Of a stretch of 64,000 bases of DNA, positions 51,034 to 60,071 are shown piece by piece. The translations under genes and the position numbers were made by a program. The notes beneath the pieces are model-generated. The model was not told where the DNA came from, did not search any database, and saw only the letters and a list, made by a program, of their open reading frames with translations. Each line of letters opens with the position of its first letter. Positions within the stretch are counted from its first letter, which is position 1. The stretch comes from Natranaeroarchaeum sp042663585 (GTDB taxonomy: Archaea; Halobacteriota; Halobacteria; Halobacteriales; Natronoarchaeaceae): positions 1,178,001 to 1,242,000 of the forward strand of contig NZ_JBHTAN010000006.1 of NCBI RefSeq assembly GCF_042663585.1, given 5' to 3'.

Positions 51034-52281
51034 ATGACTGGTATCCAATACGACGACTTCCTCGATCCGACCTACGAACCGGTCGCAACGGATCTCGTCT
51101 GCGAGTTCCGACTCGACCCGGCAGAGGGAATGAGCATGGAAGACGCGGCGAGTCGTGTCGCCTCCGAGAGTTCGAACGGAACCTGGGCACCACTGCAGGC
51201 CGGCGAGGACGTCACCGACCTCAGTGCCGTCGCGTTCGATATCGGCGACGACCGGGCGCTGGTCGCCTACCCGACGGCGCTGTTCGAGGCCGGTAGCCTC
51301 CCGCAGATCCTCTCGTGTATCGCCGGGAACATCATGGGGATGAAGGCCGTCGACTCGATCCGCTTGCTGGACTGCGAGTGGCCGGAATCCCTCGTCGAGA
51401 GCTTTCGGGGCCCGCAGTTCGGTTCGGCCGTCCGAACAGCACTACTCGACGCCGAGGACCGACCGATCACCGCGACCGTTCCGAAGCCAAAGGTCGGACT
51501 CTCGACCGATCGTCACGTCGAAATCGGCCGAGACGCGTGGCGCGGCGGCGTCGACCTGCTGAAAGACGACGAGAACCTGACCGATCAGTCGTTCAACCCC
51601 TTCGAGGAGCGCGTTCGGCGGAGTCTGGCCGCCAGAGACGAACTCGAAGCGGAGACCGGCGAGCGGAAAGGCTACCTGATCAACATCACCGCCGAGACCG
51701 ACGAGATGGTCCGTCGTGCCGAGTTCGTCGCCGACCACGGCGGCCGGTTCGTGATGGTCGACATCATCACCGCCGGGTGGTCGGGGCTCCAGACTGTCCG
51801 CGAGACCTGCGAGGACCTCGGGCTGGCGATACACGCCCACCGGGCGATGCACGCCGCCTTCGACCGACTCGATCATCACGGCGTCTCGATGCGCTGTCTC
51901 GCTCAGTTCGCACGACTCGCCGGTGTCGACCACATCCACACGGGTACGGCCGGACTCGGCAAACTCGCCAACGAGGATACGGTCGGCATCAACGAATGGC
52001 TCCGGAGCGACCTCTACGGCACGACCGACGTCCTGCCGGTCGCCTCGGGCGGACTGCACCCCGGCATCGTCGATCAGCTACTCGATGCCGTCGGGACGAA
52101 CGTCTGCGTGCAAGCGGGTGGCGGAATTCACGGCCACCCGGACGGCACCGAGGCGGGTGCGCGGGCGCTCAGGCAGGCCGTCGAGGCCTACGTAGACGGT
52201 GAGTCGCTCGAACGCCGTGCCGAATCGGTGCCAGCCCTCGATACGGCGCTGGAAGAATGGGGAACGGAGACGCCGCGGTAG
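51034..52281 (+). CDS. rbcL: form III ribulose-1,5-bisphosphate carboxylase, 415 aa
   Basis: Seen: TATVPKPKVGLS (K151 substrate Lys), GGVDLLKDDENLTDQSFNPFEERV (carbamylated K177, metal ligands D179 and E180), HAHRAMHAAF (H267/H269), HTGTAGLGKL (K310), ASGGLHPG, GGGIHGHPDG. Archaeal form III enzymes serve the AMP/nucleoside breakdown pathway, not the Calvin cycle. Start MTGIQYDDF at 51034 is supported by an AAGGCTATAC box about 30-37 bases before it. Two TrmB genes precede it. Confidence 0.93.
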   Translation: MTGIQYDDFLDPTYEPVATDLVCEFRLDPAEGMSMEDAASRVASESSNGTWAPLQAGEDVTDLSAVAFDIGDDRALVAYPTALFEAGSLPQILSCIAGNIMGMKAVDSIRLLDCEWPESLVESFRGPQFGSAVRTALLDAEDRPITATVPKPKVGLSTDRHVEIGRDAWRGGVDLLKDDENLTDQSFNPFEERVRRSLAARDELEAETGERKGYLINITAETDEMVRRAEFVADHGGRFVMVDIITAGWSGLQTVRETCEDLGLAIHAHRAMHAAFDRLDHHGVSMRCLAQFARLAGVDHIHTGTAGLGKLANEDTVGINEWLRSDLYGTTDVLPVASGGLHPGIVDQLLDAVGTNVCVQAGGGIHGHPDGTEAGARALRQAVEAYVDGESLERRAESVPALDTALEEWGTETPR

Positions 52282-52290
52282 AGAGACTGC

Positions 52291-55128
52291 TTACGGTTCG
52301 TCGCCGAACTCGATTTCTTCGAGAACGCCACCCTCCCGATAGACGACGTAGACCGCGCGTGGCTGTTCAGGCGCAGCAATCGTCGTTGCGTCGCCCTCGG
52401 TAACGGTGTCAGCACCCTCCCAGTCGACCAGACCATCGGTGACTGGCTGGACGGCGATGCCGAGGTGGGTGGCGTCTAGCGCGTCTCCACCTGCGTGAGT
52501 GACAGCGACCGTGCCCGCCTCCGGATCGTAGTCGGCCGCGAAGGCCGCGTCGGGAAGGACGACATGGTTGTCGACCTCGACCGGTTCGTCCGGAACGGTC
52601 CACTCGACGACGAGTGTTACCCCGCTGGCAAACTCGCCGAGTTCGAGTTCGTCCTCCATGGAGACTGTATCGTACTCGTCAGCAGGCTGGATCTCAGTTT
52701 GCTCGCCGTCCACCAGAACGCGGAACTGTTCGGCGTCGCGGTCGATCTCTCCGTAATAGGTCATGATGACTTCACCGTCACGCTCGTCGAACCGGAACGA
52801 GTAGCGCGGCTCCGGCGTGAAGTGAACTATCGCCCTATGGGCGGCCGCGTCGTCCGAGAGCACCACCTGCATTCGCTCGTCCGTCGCGACGTCGTCGAGC
52901 ACGACGCTGTCACCCTGCGTCAGGGTGTCGTACTCCTCGCTGAAGATTGCCGTCTCGCCACCGGGGGCGGCATCACCGCGACGCTGGACCACAAGTCGAT
53001 CCGGATCGGCCTGCGGTTCGCCGACGTATACGAGTTCGACCTCGCCGGCATCGGGGTCGTAGCCTACGTCTATGAACTCCTGGCCGGTAACGAACTGGAC
53101 CAGTTGGGTCTGGCTACCAGCCCTGATGCTCCGTTCGACGCCGCCGCTTGCGGAGTCTTCTCCGGTGTCGTCTTCGGTACTATCCGTCGATTCCTCGGCT
53201 CCGACCCATTCGACGCTGACGACGACGAACGGCTCGACCACCGTCGAGAAGGTATCGCCCTCCGCGAAGGTGTCGTGGTCGTCGACGAACTGCTCGTCGG
53301 CGACCTCTCCCTCGACGCGTAGCTCCAGGTTGGCTGCGTCGATCGGTTCACCCTGCGCGTGTTTGATACTGACCGTGCCGTCAGCGGCGTAGCTCGATTC
53401 GAGGTGGGACTGAGGCGTCACCAACAGGCTCCCGACCTCCATCGGCTCGTCCGGTTCGACCCACTCGGCGACGACCTCGCTGCCGGTCTGAACGCCTTCC
53501 AGCGTCACACTGTCCCGGCCCCCGAGGGTCTCGTGATCGTCCTCGAACTGCGTCGCCGCAGGCTCGTCGTCGACGAGCACTCGGATTTCCGACGCCTGAA
53601 GCTCCTGGTCCCCGTGGTAGGTCACGGTCACCCCTTCCTCGCGCTGGCGGAAATGAACCCGCGGCGGCGATGCGCGGAAGTGCAGCACCGTCCAGTAGGC
53701 ACCGCGAGGCTCGTTGGGGATGTCGGGTCTCAACGCGATTGACTCCTCGAGTTCGACGTCTCCGATAGTGATTGTATCGCCGGCAGTGAGCGTCTCCTGG
53801 GACGTATCGACCTGCTCTGTCGGTCTCGTCCCGTCGCTTCGCTCGCGCCTCACCGCGAGCTTTGTGGGGTCTGCCTCGCGGTCGCCACGGTAGGTAACCT
53901 CGACCGCGGTAGCGTCGTAGTCGTAGCTTGCTGTGAAATCGTCCTCGCCGACGATCAACTGTACGTAGACGTACTGAACAGTCTCTTCCTCGTCGACCCA
54001 GCGTAACGCGATGGCAGTCAGGGGCTCGGCCTCGGTCTCGATGGTGTTGCCCGCCGCGAACTCGTCGTGGCGGTCGGCTGGCTGGCGCGCGGCGCGCTCG
54101 CCGTCGATCCATAGCTCCAGTTCGTCGGCGTCGATCGTATCGCCGGCCCGATGTTTGATCTCGACGGTGCCCTCGTCGGGGTCGAACGAGGAGCGGATCT
54201 CTGCGTCCGGTGCAGCATCCGGATCCCGCCTGAGCGGCTGTTCGACGACAGCCTCGACGTAGACGGCGTCGTCACGTTCGATCTCGGTCTCGAGGACCTC
54301 CCCTTGCTCGATCACGGGGAGCAGGTCCGAAACGTCGTCGTCATCGATGGTAGCGCCGTCAGCGGGATACAGCAGATACTCGTTTTCGACCGTCCCGTCC
54401 TGCTGTCCCGGATACGTCTCGAATCCGGCGGCCATGGCCCGGAGTTTCTCGTGGCCGATGCCGGAGAAAATCGTTCCGTCGACATCTGGGATAAACACCA
54501 CAAAGCCGCTGTCTTCGAGGCGTCCAAACGCTTCGGGGACGCCGTCGGCCGAGGCTCCGAGGCTCTCGACGTCGGCGTCGACGGCCGCCTCGGCACTATC
54601 GCTCTGGGGGCCGGACTGATCCGCAGCGAACACGGCGATCCCGTCGTCGCTTGCGAACGCGTACTGGTCGTCTTCGGCCAGCCGCCAGTCGCCCTCGGAG
54701 CCGACTTCGGTTCCGGGCTCCGGGCGGTCGAAGTCGCCGCTAAGAGCACCAATAACGCTCCCGTACCCGTTCGAGCGGATCAGCGTCAGATAGTTAGCGT
54801 CCTCGAATTCGATGTCGTCGAAAGCGTCGATGATGTCGCCCTCTACGCCGAGTTCCTTGCGACTCTCGAACTCGTCGAGGTCGGCGAACATGAACAGCTG
54901 ATACTCCATCTCGACGGCCGACTCCGCGGGGAGGTGCTCGTACATCGCCGCGATATCGTCGGGGACTTCGGGCTCCTCGGGGTCGGCATCTGTGGATTCT
55001 GGCTCGTCGTCCGCAGGGCTATCGTCGCTTGGCTGGGGCTCAGAATCGTCTGTACTAACGCAACCGCTCACGGCAGTGATCGTGACGGCACTCCCTAGTA
55101 GGAAGCGTCGCCTGGAGGGCTTTCGCAT
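52291..55128 (-). CDS. repeat lipoprotein with pilin-like beta domains, 945 aa
   Basis: Tat lipoprotein start MRKPSRRRFLLGSAVTITAVSGC, acidic linker (25-57), an unknown N-terminal domain (58-300), then seven beta repeats of about 80-90 residues at about 313, 398, 490, 575, 685, 775 and 862. Type A (1, 4, 7): TVEIKHRAGDTIDADELEL; type B (2, 5): VTYRGDREADPTKLAVRR; type C (3, 6): VTYHGDQELQASEIRVLVDDE. Order is A-B-C-A-B-C-A. Type A resembles the beta part of haloarchaeal type IV pilins. Function unknown; surface role likely. Confidence 0.85.
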   Translation of the reverse strand: MRKPSRRRFLLGSAVTITAVSGCVSTDDSEPQPSDDSPADDEPESTDADPEEPEVPDDIAAMYEHLPAESAVEMEYQLFMFADLDEFESRKELGVEGDIIDAFDDIEFEDANYLTLIRSNGYGSVIGALSGDFDRPEPGTEVGSEGDWRLAEDDQYAFASDDGIAVFAADQSGPQSDSAEAAVDADVESLGASADGVPEAFGRLEDSGFVVFIPDVDGTIFSGIGHEKLRAMAAGFETYPGQQDGTVENEYLLYPADGATIDDDDVSDLLPVIEQGEVLETEIERDDAVYVEAVVEQPLRRDPDAAPDAEIRSSFDPDEGTVEIKHRAGDTIDADELELWIDGERAARQPADRHDEFAAGNTIETEAEPLTAIALRWVDEEETVQYVYVQLIVGEDDFTASYDYDATAVEVTYRGDREADPTKLAVRRERSDGTRPTEQVDTSQETLTAGDTITIGDVELEESIALRPDIPNEPRGAYWTVLHFRASPPRVHFRQREEGVTVTYHGDQELQASEIRVLVDDEPAATQFEDDHETLGGRDSVTLEGVQTGSEVVAEWVEPDEPMEVGSLLVTPQSHLESSYAADGTVSIKHAQGEPIDAANLELRVEGEVADEQFVDDHDTFAEGDTFSTVVEPFVVVSVEWVGAEESTDSTEDDTGEDSASGGVERSIRAGSQTQLVQFVTGQEFIDVGYDPDAGEVELVYVGEPQADPDRLVVQRRGDAAPGGETAIFSEEYDTLTQGDSVVLDDVATDERMQVVLSDDAAAHRAIVHFTPEPRYSFRFDERDGEVIMTYYGEIDRDAEQFRVLVDGEQTEIQPADEYDTVSMEDELELGEFASGVTLVVEWTVPDEPVEVDNHVVLPDAAFAADYDPEAGTVAVTHAGGDALDATHLGIAVQPVTDGLVDWEGADTVTEGDATTIAAPEQPRAVYVVYREGGVLEEIEFGDEP

Positions 55129-55208
55129 CCATCTGATACGTTTTAGACAAACATAATAAAATTACTCATATATGATAGAAACAGACATCTTGGAGCGGTT
55201 CACCCCGC

Positions 55209-55838
55209 TCAGCGGGGCGTCGCCACGACTGCCAGATGGTCGTCGTGGAACGGCTCCATCCGTTCGGTATCGAGAATCTCGTAGCCGTTTTCGAGCGTCG
55301 ATCGGACGCGCTCGAAGACGTCCGCCGGATCGGCCGTGACGTCCTCGCTTCTGGCTTTGAACGCGGCAACGAGGCGACCGTCCTCGGCGAGGAATCGCCT
55401 GTTCTCGACGGCGACGCGGGCCTGGCCGCTCGTCGCGACGTCCTGTACGATAGCGTCGAGACCGCTTTCGACGACGTGTGCGTACCCGTCTGGCTTTCTG
55501 GCGTCTTTCACCAGCGGAAACAGGCGGTCGCGGTCCTCGGCGACGTCGAGCAGGTCTCTCGCGGGGCGCGTGGCGAACTCCACTGCATAGGTCGGCCCGG
55601 CGAAGTCCGCGACGTGGCTCACCGTCGTCCCGCTCGCGGCACCGAGATAGAGGACGCGGTCGCCGTCGGCGAGACCAGTCTCCATCCCTAACTCGAACAT
55701 CGCGCCGAGTTTCGAGCGCCGGGCGTCCCAGAGCCGCCAGTCGCCGTCGGTCGGTTCGCCGTACACTGGCTGGCCGCGGGTAGCGAGTCGCTCCTCGCCG
55801 TCGAACTCCCGCCGGGTGACGCTCTCGGGCAGACTCAT
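55209..55838 (-). CDS. flpA: fibrillarin-like rRNA/tRNA 2'-O-methyltransferase, 209 aa
   Basis: SAM-binding motif VLYLGAASGTTVSHVADF, then YAVEFATRPARDLL, VVESGLDAIVQDVATSGQARVAVENRRFLAEDGRLVAAFKARSEDV. The catalytic part of box C/D sRNP; partner NOP5 is encoded directly upstream, overlapping by ATGA. N terminus matches archaeal fibrillarin (REFDGEERLATRGQPVYGE). No unusual features. Confidence 0.95.
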   Translation of the reverse strand: MSLPESVTRREFDGEERLATRGQPVYGEPTDGDWRLWDARRSKLGAMFELGMETGLADGDRVLYLGAASGTTVSHVADFAGPTYAVEFATRPARDLLDVAEDRDRLFPLVKDARKPDGYAHVVESGLDAIVQDVATSGQARVAVENRRFLAEDGRLVAAFKARSEDVTADPADVFERVRSTLENGYEILDTERMEPFHDDHLAVVATPR

Positions 55839-56677
55839 TCGTCGTCACCTCGGGTGCGGATCCGCTCGATCCGTCTGTCGAGTTCGGCCTCCAGTTCGGG
55901 GTTGTACTCGCCGGAGTAATGGTCGATCCGGGCGGCGATAGAGAGCTTTCCGGCGAGCGCCCGTGCCGCGGAGCCACGCTCGTCAGGGGTGGTTCCCCGC
56001 ACGTACTCGTGGGTGAAGATGACGCCGTGTTTCGGCGACGTGCCGTGCCCGCGGAGGTGGGCAAACAGGGCGTCTTCCGCGCCGAGCACCTGCACGGTGC
56101 CGCTGGGTTTTTTGGCGAGCGACTCCAGATCGCCGGCCAGCGAGATCAGTCGCGCGGCGAGTACCGGCCCCGCGAGCGCCGCCAGATTGGGTGCCACGTC
56201 CGGCGCGCGTTGCTCGATGAAGGCTCGTAGCTGGTCGGCCTCGTCGTCCAGATCGACGATCCGCTCGGCGAGCGAGAGCAGGCGCGGCTCCGCCACGTCG
56301 TCCGATCCGACGATGCTCCGCGCGTACTCGACGCCGGAGCCAGCCTCGTCGTCCAGACTGCCGGCCCACTCGGTAAGTCGTTCGGCGAGTTCGTTGGCGA
56401 CCCGCTCGCAGTCGTCCATCGAGCGGACGGCGTGGATCAACTGTCGGTCGTCGGCGCGCTCTCTCTCGTTGACGACGTCTCGAGCGGCGGTCAGTGTTGC
56501 TTCCCTGAGCGCGTCGTAGTAGGCGTCCTCGTCCGGGACGACACCCTCGTCGACTGCGAGAGTCGGCCATGCCTCCGGTGTCTCCGCCCGTCCCTCACGG
56601 ATCTGCATCGCGGCGGCGTCCGGATCCGCCGGATCGACCCCGGCAAACCAGCCCGCATGAGCGTCTTCGTCGTTCAT
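55835..56677 (-). CDS. nop5: NOP5/NOP56-type C/D box sRNP protein, 280 aa
   Basis: Nop domain signature: NLAALAGPVLAARLISLAGDLESLAKKPSGTVQVLGAEDALFAHLRGHGTSPKHGVIFTHEYVRGTTPDERGSAARALAGKLSIAARIDHYSGEY. Start MNDEDAHAGWF at 56677 is used; a frame to 56734 adds an unlikely head. Acts with FlpA and L7Ae to guide 2'-O-methylation. The C-terminal end lacks the Lys tail of eukaryotic Nop56, as usual in archaea. Confidence 0.93.
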   Translation of the reverse strand: MNDEDAHAGWFAGVDPADPDAAAMQIREGRAETPEAWPTLAVDEGVVPDEDAYYDALREATLTAARDVVNERERADDRQLIHAVRSMDDCERVANELAERLTEWAGSLDDEAGSGVEYARSIVGSDDVAEPRLLSLAERIVDLDDEADQLRAFIEQRAPDVAPNLAALAGPVLAARLISLAGDLESLAKKPSGTVQVLGAEDALFAHLRGHGTSPKHGVIFTHEYVRGTTPDERGSAARALAGKLSIAARIDHYSGEYNPELEAELDRRIERIRTRGDDE

Positions 56678-56811
56678 ACCTACTCCTCTCGGCCCGTGCC
56701 CCATATCCCTCCCGATCCGGTACTGGGTCGGCATCGCAGGTGTGACAACCGTTCACAGGAGCATCGATCACGTCGATATCTTGAACAGGCCGTGTGGGCT
56801 ACGATGAGGAA

Positions 56812-59649
56812 ATGGCGCCCAAATCGAAGACACTGGATTCGACTCGCGTACTCCTCGCCGGGACGGCGGCGTGGGTCGACGAGTTCGAGGCGGTACTGAA
56901 GGCGCGGGCCGGCGACGTTCACAGGGTCTCGACGGCTGGAGCGGCGCTCGAAGCCGTCCGTGACGGGTCGGTAGAGTGCCTCGTGACGGCGTACGCGCTC
57001 GAGGACTCGACGGGCACGGAGCTACTGCGGGCGGTTCGGCAGGAGTCGGGAACGCTCCCGACCGTGCTCTGTACGACGATCGGCGACGAGTCGGTCGCGA
57101 GTAAAGCGGTCTCGGCCGACGTCTCCGAGTACGTACCGCTCGACGAATCCCATGGGGGGTTCGACACCCTACTCGACCGGATCGACGAGAGCGTCCGGAC
57201 GGCCCGACGGACGGCGACACAGCGCGACCGCGCGAGACAGTTCGACGCGATCTTTCAGGACCCGCGAACTGCGACGTGGGTACTGGACCCGGAAGGCGCG
57301 CTCCGGCGGGCGAACGAAACCGGCCGCGAACTGATCGAGGGCGATGTGGGGAGCGTGCTTGGCGAGCGGTTCTGGGCGCTCCCGTCGTGGTCAGGCGAGA
57401 GCGGCGTCCAGTCGGATGTTCGCCGGATCGTCGAGACGGCAATCGACGGGGAGTTCGGTAATGCGGTCGTGACGCGATCCGTCGCGCCGGACGCACAGGT
57501 CGTCGATCTCTCCGCCCGGCCGGTTCAGGACGAGCGCGGTCGGCTTCGATCCATCGTCGTCGAGGCGGTCGACATCTCCGATCGGGTGGCGCTCGAACGT
57601 GATCTCCGCCGCTCGGAGGAACTGCATCGCGTGACGCTGAACAACATGACGGACACGGTCCTGATGACCGACGAGGACGGCGAGTACACCTACGTCTGTC
57701 CGAACGTCAACTTCATCTTCGGCTACACGGCCGACGAGATCCAGGAACTTGGGACCATCGAAGACCTGCTCGGCGAGGATCTGTTCGACCGCGAGGAACT
57801 GGCAGAAAAAGGCGTGTTGAAAAACATCGAGGTCAGCGCGACCGACAAGGCGGGTCGTAAACACACCCTCCTGGTCAACGTCCGCGAGGTGTCGATACAG
57901 GACGGCACACTGCTGTACAGCTGTCGGGACGTGACAAAACGGAAACAGCGTGAAGAGGCGCTTGCGACACTGCAGGAGACCGCCCGGGAGTTTCTCTACG
58001 CCGAGACTCGCCAGGAGATCGGTGCGCAGGTCGTCGACGATACGGCGGGCGTCCTCGACCTCGACGCGAGCGCTGTCTACCTGTTCGACGCGGAGAACAA
58101 CGAACTTCGACCGACTGCGAGTTCTCCAGCGATGGATCGGCTACACGGGCCGCTTCCGGACGTCCCTGCCAATGCCGAGAGCCTGCCCAGTCACAGTTTC
58201 GTCGACAACGAGGCACTGTTCGTCGACGACATCCACGACTCGCCGCGACTCGACGATCAGGCGACGGAACTTCGAAGTACGGCGTACATTCCGCTTGGCA
58301 ACCACGGGGTGTTCGTGGCTGGCTCGTCGGCTATCGGGGAGTTCGACGAGGTGACCAGAGAGCTAGCCGATCTGCTGGCAGCGACTGCAGAAGCGGCGCT
58401 GGACCGGGTGACAAGAGAGACACAACTTCGCAGACAGGACAGGGAGCTACAGCAGCAGAACGAACAACTCACGCGATTGAACCGCATCAACGAGACGATC
58501 CGGGAGATCGATCAGGCCGTCGTCCAGGCCGAAACTCGCGAGGAGATAGACCACACGGTCTGTGAACTACTGACAGCCGACGACAGATTCACGTTCGCGT
58601 GGATCGGTGACGCCGATCCGGCGACCGAAACAGTCGTGCCGCGGGCCTGGGCCGGCGCGGAAGGCGGATATCTGGATAGCATCGAGTTTTCCGTGGGGGA
58701 GGCTGAAGTCGAGCCAGCAGGGCGAACGGCCGCGACGCGAGAGGTGACGAAGATCTCGAACGTAGCGGGTCGCCTGCGCGAAGAGGAGTGGCGAACGAAC
58801 GCGCTCTCGCGGGATTTCCTGTCAGTCATCAGCATTCCGCTGGAGTACAACGACCTCTCGTACGGCGTGTTGAACGTCTATGCCGAAACCCAGGACGCGT
58901 TCGACGAGACGGTGCAGGCGGTGTTATGCGAACTCGGGGAGACTATCGCCTCGGCGACGAGCGCCATCGAACGGAAGAACGCGTTGTTGACGCGATCGGT
59001 AACTCGCATCGAGTTCGACATCGACGATCCGAGCTTCGTTCTCTCCAAAGTCGCACGAGAGGCCGACTGTGAGCTGTCGTATCAGGGCGGCGTCCAGCAG
59101 ACAGCAGAGGGAAGCTACGTGTTCGTCACCGTCGACGGAGCCCCAATCGAGCGCGTCGAACAGATCACCGCCGACCTCGTCGCAGTCGAGGAGGTTCGAC
59201 AGATCAGTGGTGACGAGGACGGTGGCGTGCTGGGCATCCGGCTTGGACAGTCGTTCCTCGCGAACGAACTCGCCGATCACGGGGCCGTCTTCCGGAGCGC
59301 GTCGGCCGATCCCGAATCGACGACGCTCGTCGTCGAGGTGCCCGAAAGCGTCGCGTCCCGCCACATCAGCCAACTCGTCCGCGAACTGTTTACTGGGGTC
59401 GAACTGCGGTCGAAACAGCAGCTAGATCGCTCCGTCGCGGAGACGGTCCAGTCGCAGGCGCTGGATCGGCTCACCGACAGGCAACTGGAGGTGAGTCAGA
59501 CTGCGTACTACAGTGGCTTCTTCGAGTCGCCGCGGGATCACACCGGTACGGAGGTAGCGGAGATGCTCGACATCTCACCGCCCGCGTTCTCGAACCACAT
59601 CCGGGCGGCCGAGCGGAAGTTGTTCGATTCGGTGTTCGATGAAGCGTGA
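56812..59649 (+). CDS. PAS-GAF-HTH_10 regulator (Bat type) with pseudo-receiver, 945 aa
   Basis: Domains: receiver-like (1-125), PAS (135-265), PAS (270-390, EDGEYTYVCPNVNFIFGYTADEI), GAF (395-545), GAF/Bat (570-740), Bat sensor part (745-880) and HTH_10 (890-945, LTDRQLEVSQTAYYSGFFESPRDHTGTEVAEMLDISPPAFSNHIRAAERKL). In the receiver the phosphoacceptor Asp position is Ala (LVTAYAL, A60) and the N-terminal acid pair is missing, so it cannot be phosphorylated. Start ATG at 56812 preferred over GTG 56794. Probable light, redox or oxygen sensor; actual signal unknown. Confidence 0.85.
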   Translation: MAPKSKTLDSTRVLLAGTAAWVDEFEAVLKARAGDVHRVSTAGAALEAVRDGSVECLVTAYALEDSTGTELLRAVRQESGTLPTVLCTTIGDESVASKAVSADVSEYVPLDESHGGFDTLLDRIDESVRTARRTATQRDRARQFDAIFQDPRTATWVLDPEGALRRANETGRELIEGDVGSVLGERFWALPSWSGESGVQSDVRRIVETAIDGEFGNAVVTRSVAPDAQVVDLSARPVQDERGRLRSIVVEAVDISDRVALERDLRRSEELHRVTLNNMTDTVLMTDEDGEYTYVCPNVNFIFGYTADEIQELGTIEDLLGEDLFDREELAEKGVLKNIEVSATDKAGRKHTLLVNVREVSIQDGTLLYSCRDVTKRKQREEALATLQETAREFLYAETRQEIGAQVVDDTAGVLDLDASAVYLFDAENNELRPTASSPAMDRLHGPLPDVPANAESLPSHSFVDNEALFVDDIHDSPRLDDQATELRSTAYIPLGNHGVFVAGSSAIGEFDEVTRELADLLAATAEAALDRVTRETQLRRQDRELQQQNEQLTRLNRINETIREIDQAVVQAETREEIDHTVCELLTADDRFTFAWIGDADPATETVVPRAWAGAEGGYLDSIEFSVGEAEVEPAGRTAATREVTKISNVAGRLREEEWRTNALSRDFLSVISIPLEYNDLSYGVLNVYAETQDAFDETVQAVLCELGETIASATSAIERKNALLTRSVTRIEFDIDDPSFVLSKVAREADCELSYQGGVQQTAEGSYVFVTVDGAPIERVEQITADLVAVEEVRQISGDEDGGVLGIRLGQSFLANELADHGAVFRSASADPESTTLVVEVPESVASRHISQLVRELFTGVELRSKQQLDRSVAETVQSQALDRLTDRQLEVSQTAYYSGFFESPRDHTGTEVAEMLDISPPAFSNHIRAAERKLFDSVFDEA

Positions 59650-59663
59650 GCCTCATTGGTCCC

Positions 59664-59680
59664 GGAAATCGAAGATTTCC
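59664..59680. terminator. hairpin after the Bat-type regulator gene
   Basis: GGAAATC-GAA-GATTTCC, perfect 7-base stem with 3-base loop, 14 bases after the stop codon. A likely transcript end or REP-like element. Confidence 0.4.
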
Positions 59681-59807
59681 GATATTCGACGGGGCATAGG
59701 ACTCGTCGAGCCAGCAGACACGAAGTGTTTGCGCTGTTCAACTGTGCGGTAGCGCGGAGTCCCCGTCCTCAACTGCCTGGGCTCTGAAACGCTTGCCGGG
59801 AGGCGTG

Positions 59808-59853
59808 GTTAACATATGAACCAAGTAATCGATAGTTAGGTTCATCAGTTAAC
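59808..59853. promoter_or_regulatory. 15-base inverted repeat upstream of the zinc-ribbon/gdh operon
   Basis: GTTAACATATGAACC (59808-59822) and GGTTCATCAGTTAAC (59839-59853) pair at 13 of 15 positions with a 16-base spacer. A TATA-like CTCTATACG lies near 59885-59893, so the repeat sits about 35-80 bases before the box, a place typical for activator binding. The rest of 59681-59807 holds nothing else I can support. Confidence 0.5.
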
Positions 59854-59919
59854 AACCAGCCTTTCTTCTATACATCCGATAGCTCTCTATACGCCACTCA
59901 AGCGATCGATGTGGCCAAA

Positions 59920-60069
59920 ATGCTCATGAAAGACGTAATCCAGGATTCGTCAGAAGACGTGACCTACGAGTGCTTCGAGTGTGGAACTATCGTCGTCGAT
60001 CCGGATAGCCCGGGTCTCTGTCCGGAGTGTGGCGGCGAGTTACGAAACAGGGGAACACCAATCGAGTAA
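59920..60069 (+). CDS. rubrerythrin-like zinc-ribbon mini-protein, 49 aa
   Basis: MLMKDVIQDSSEDVTYECFECGTIVVDPDSPGLCPECGGELRNRGTPIE by eye: two CxxC pairs (CFEC, CPEC) form one zinc ribbon, as in small haloarchaeal rubrerythrin-like domain proteins (DUF7129 type). Start could also be 59926 or GTG 59911. It ends two bases before the gdh ATG, so the two are one operon. Function unknown; perhaps a redox or regulatory helper. Confidence 0.75.
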   Translation: MLMKDVIQDSSEDVTYECFECGTIVVDPDSPGLCPECGGELRNRGTPIE

Positions 60070-60071
60070 CG

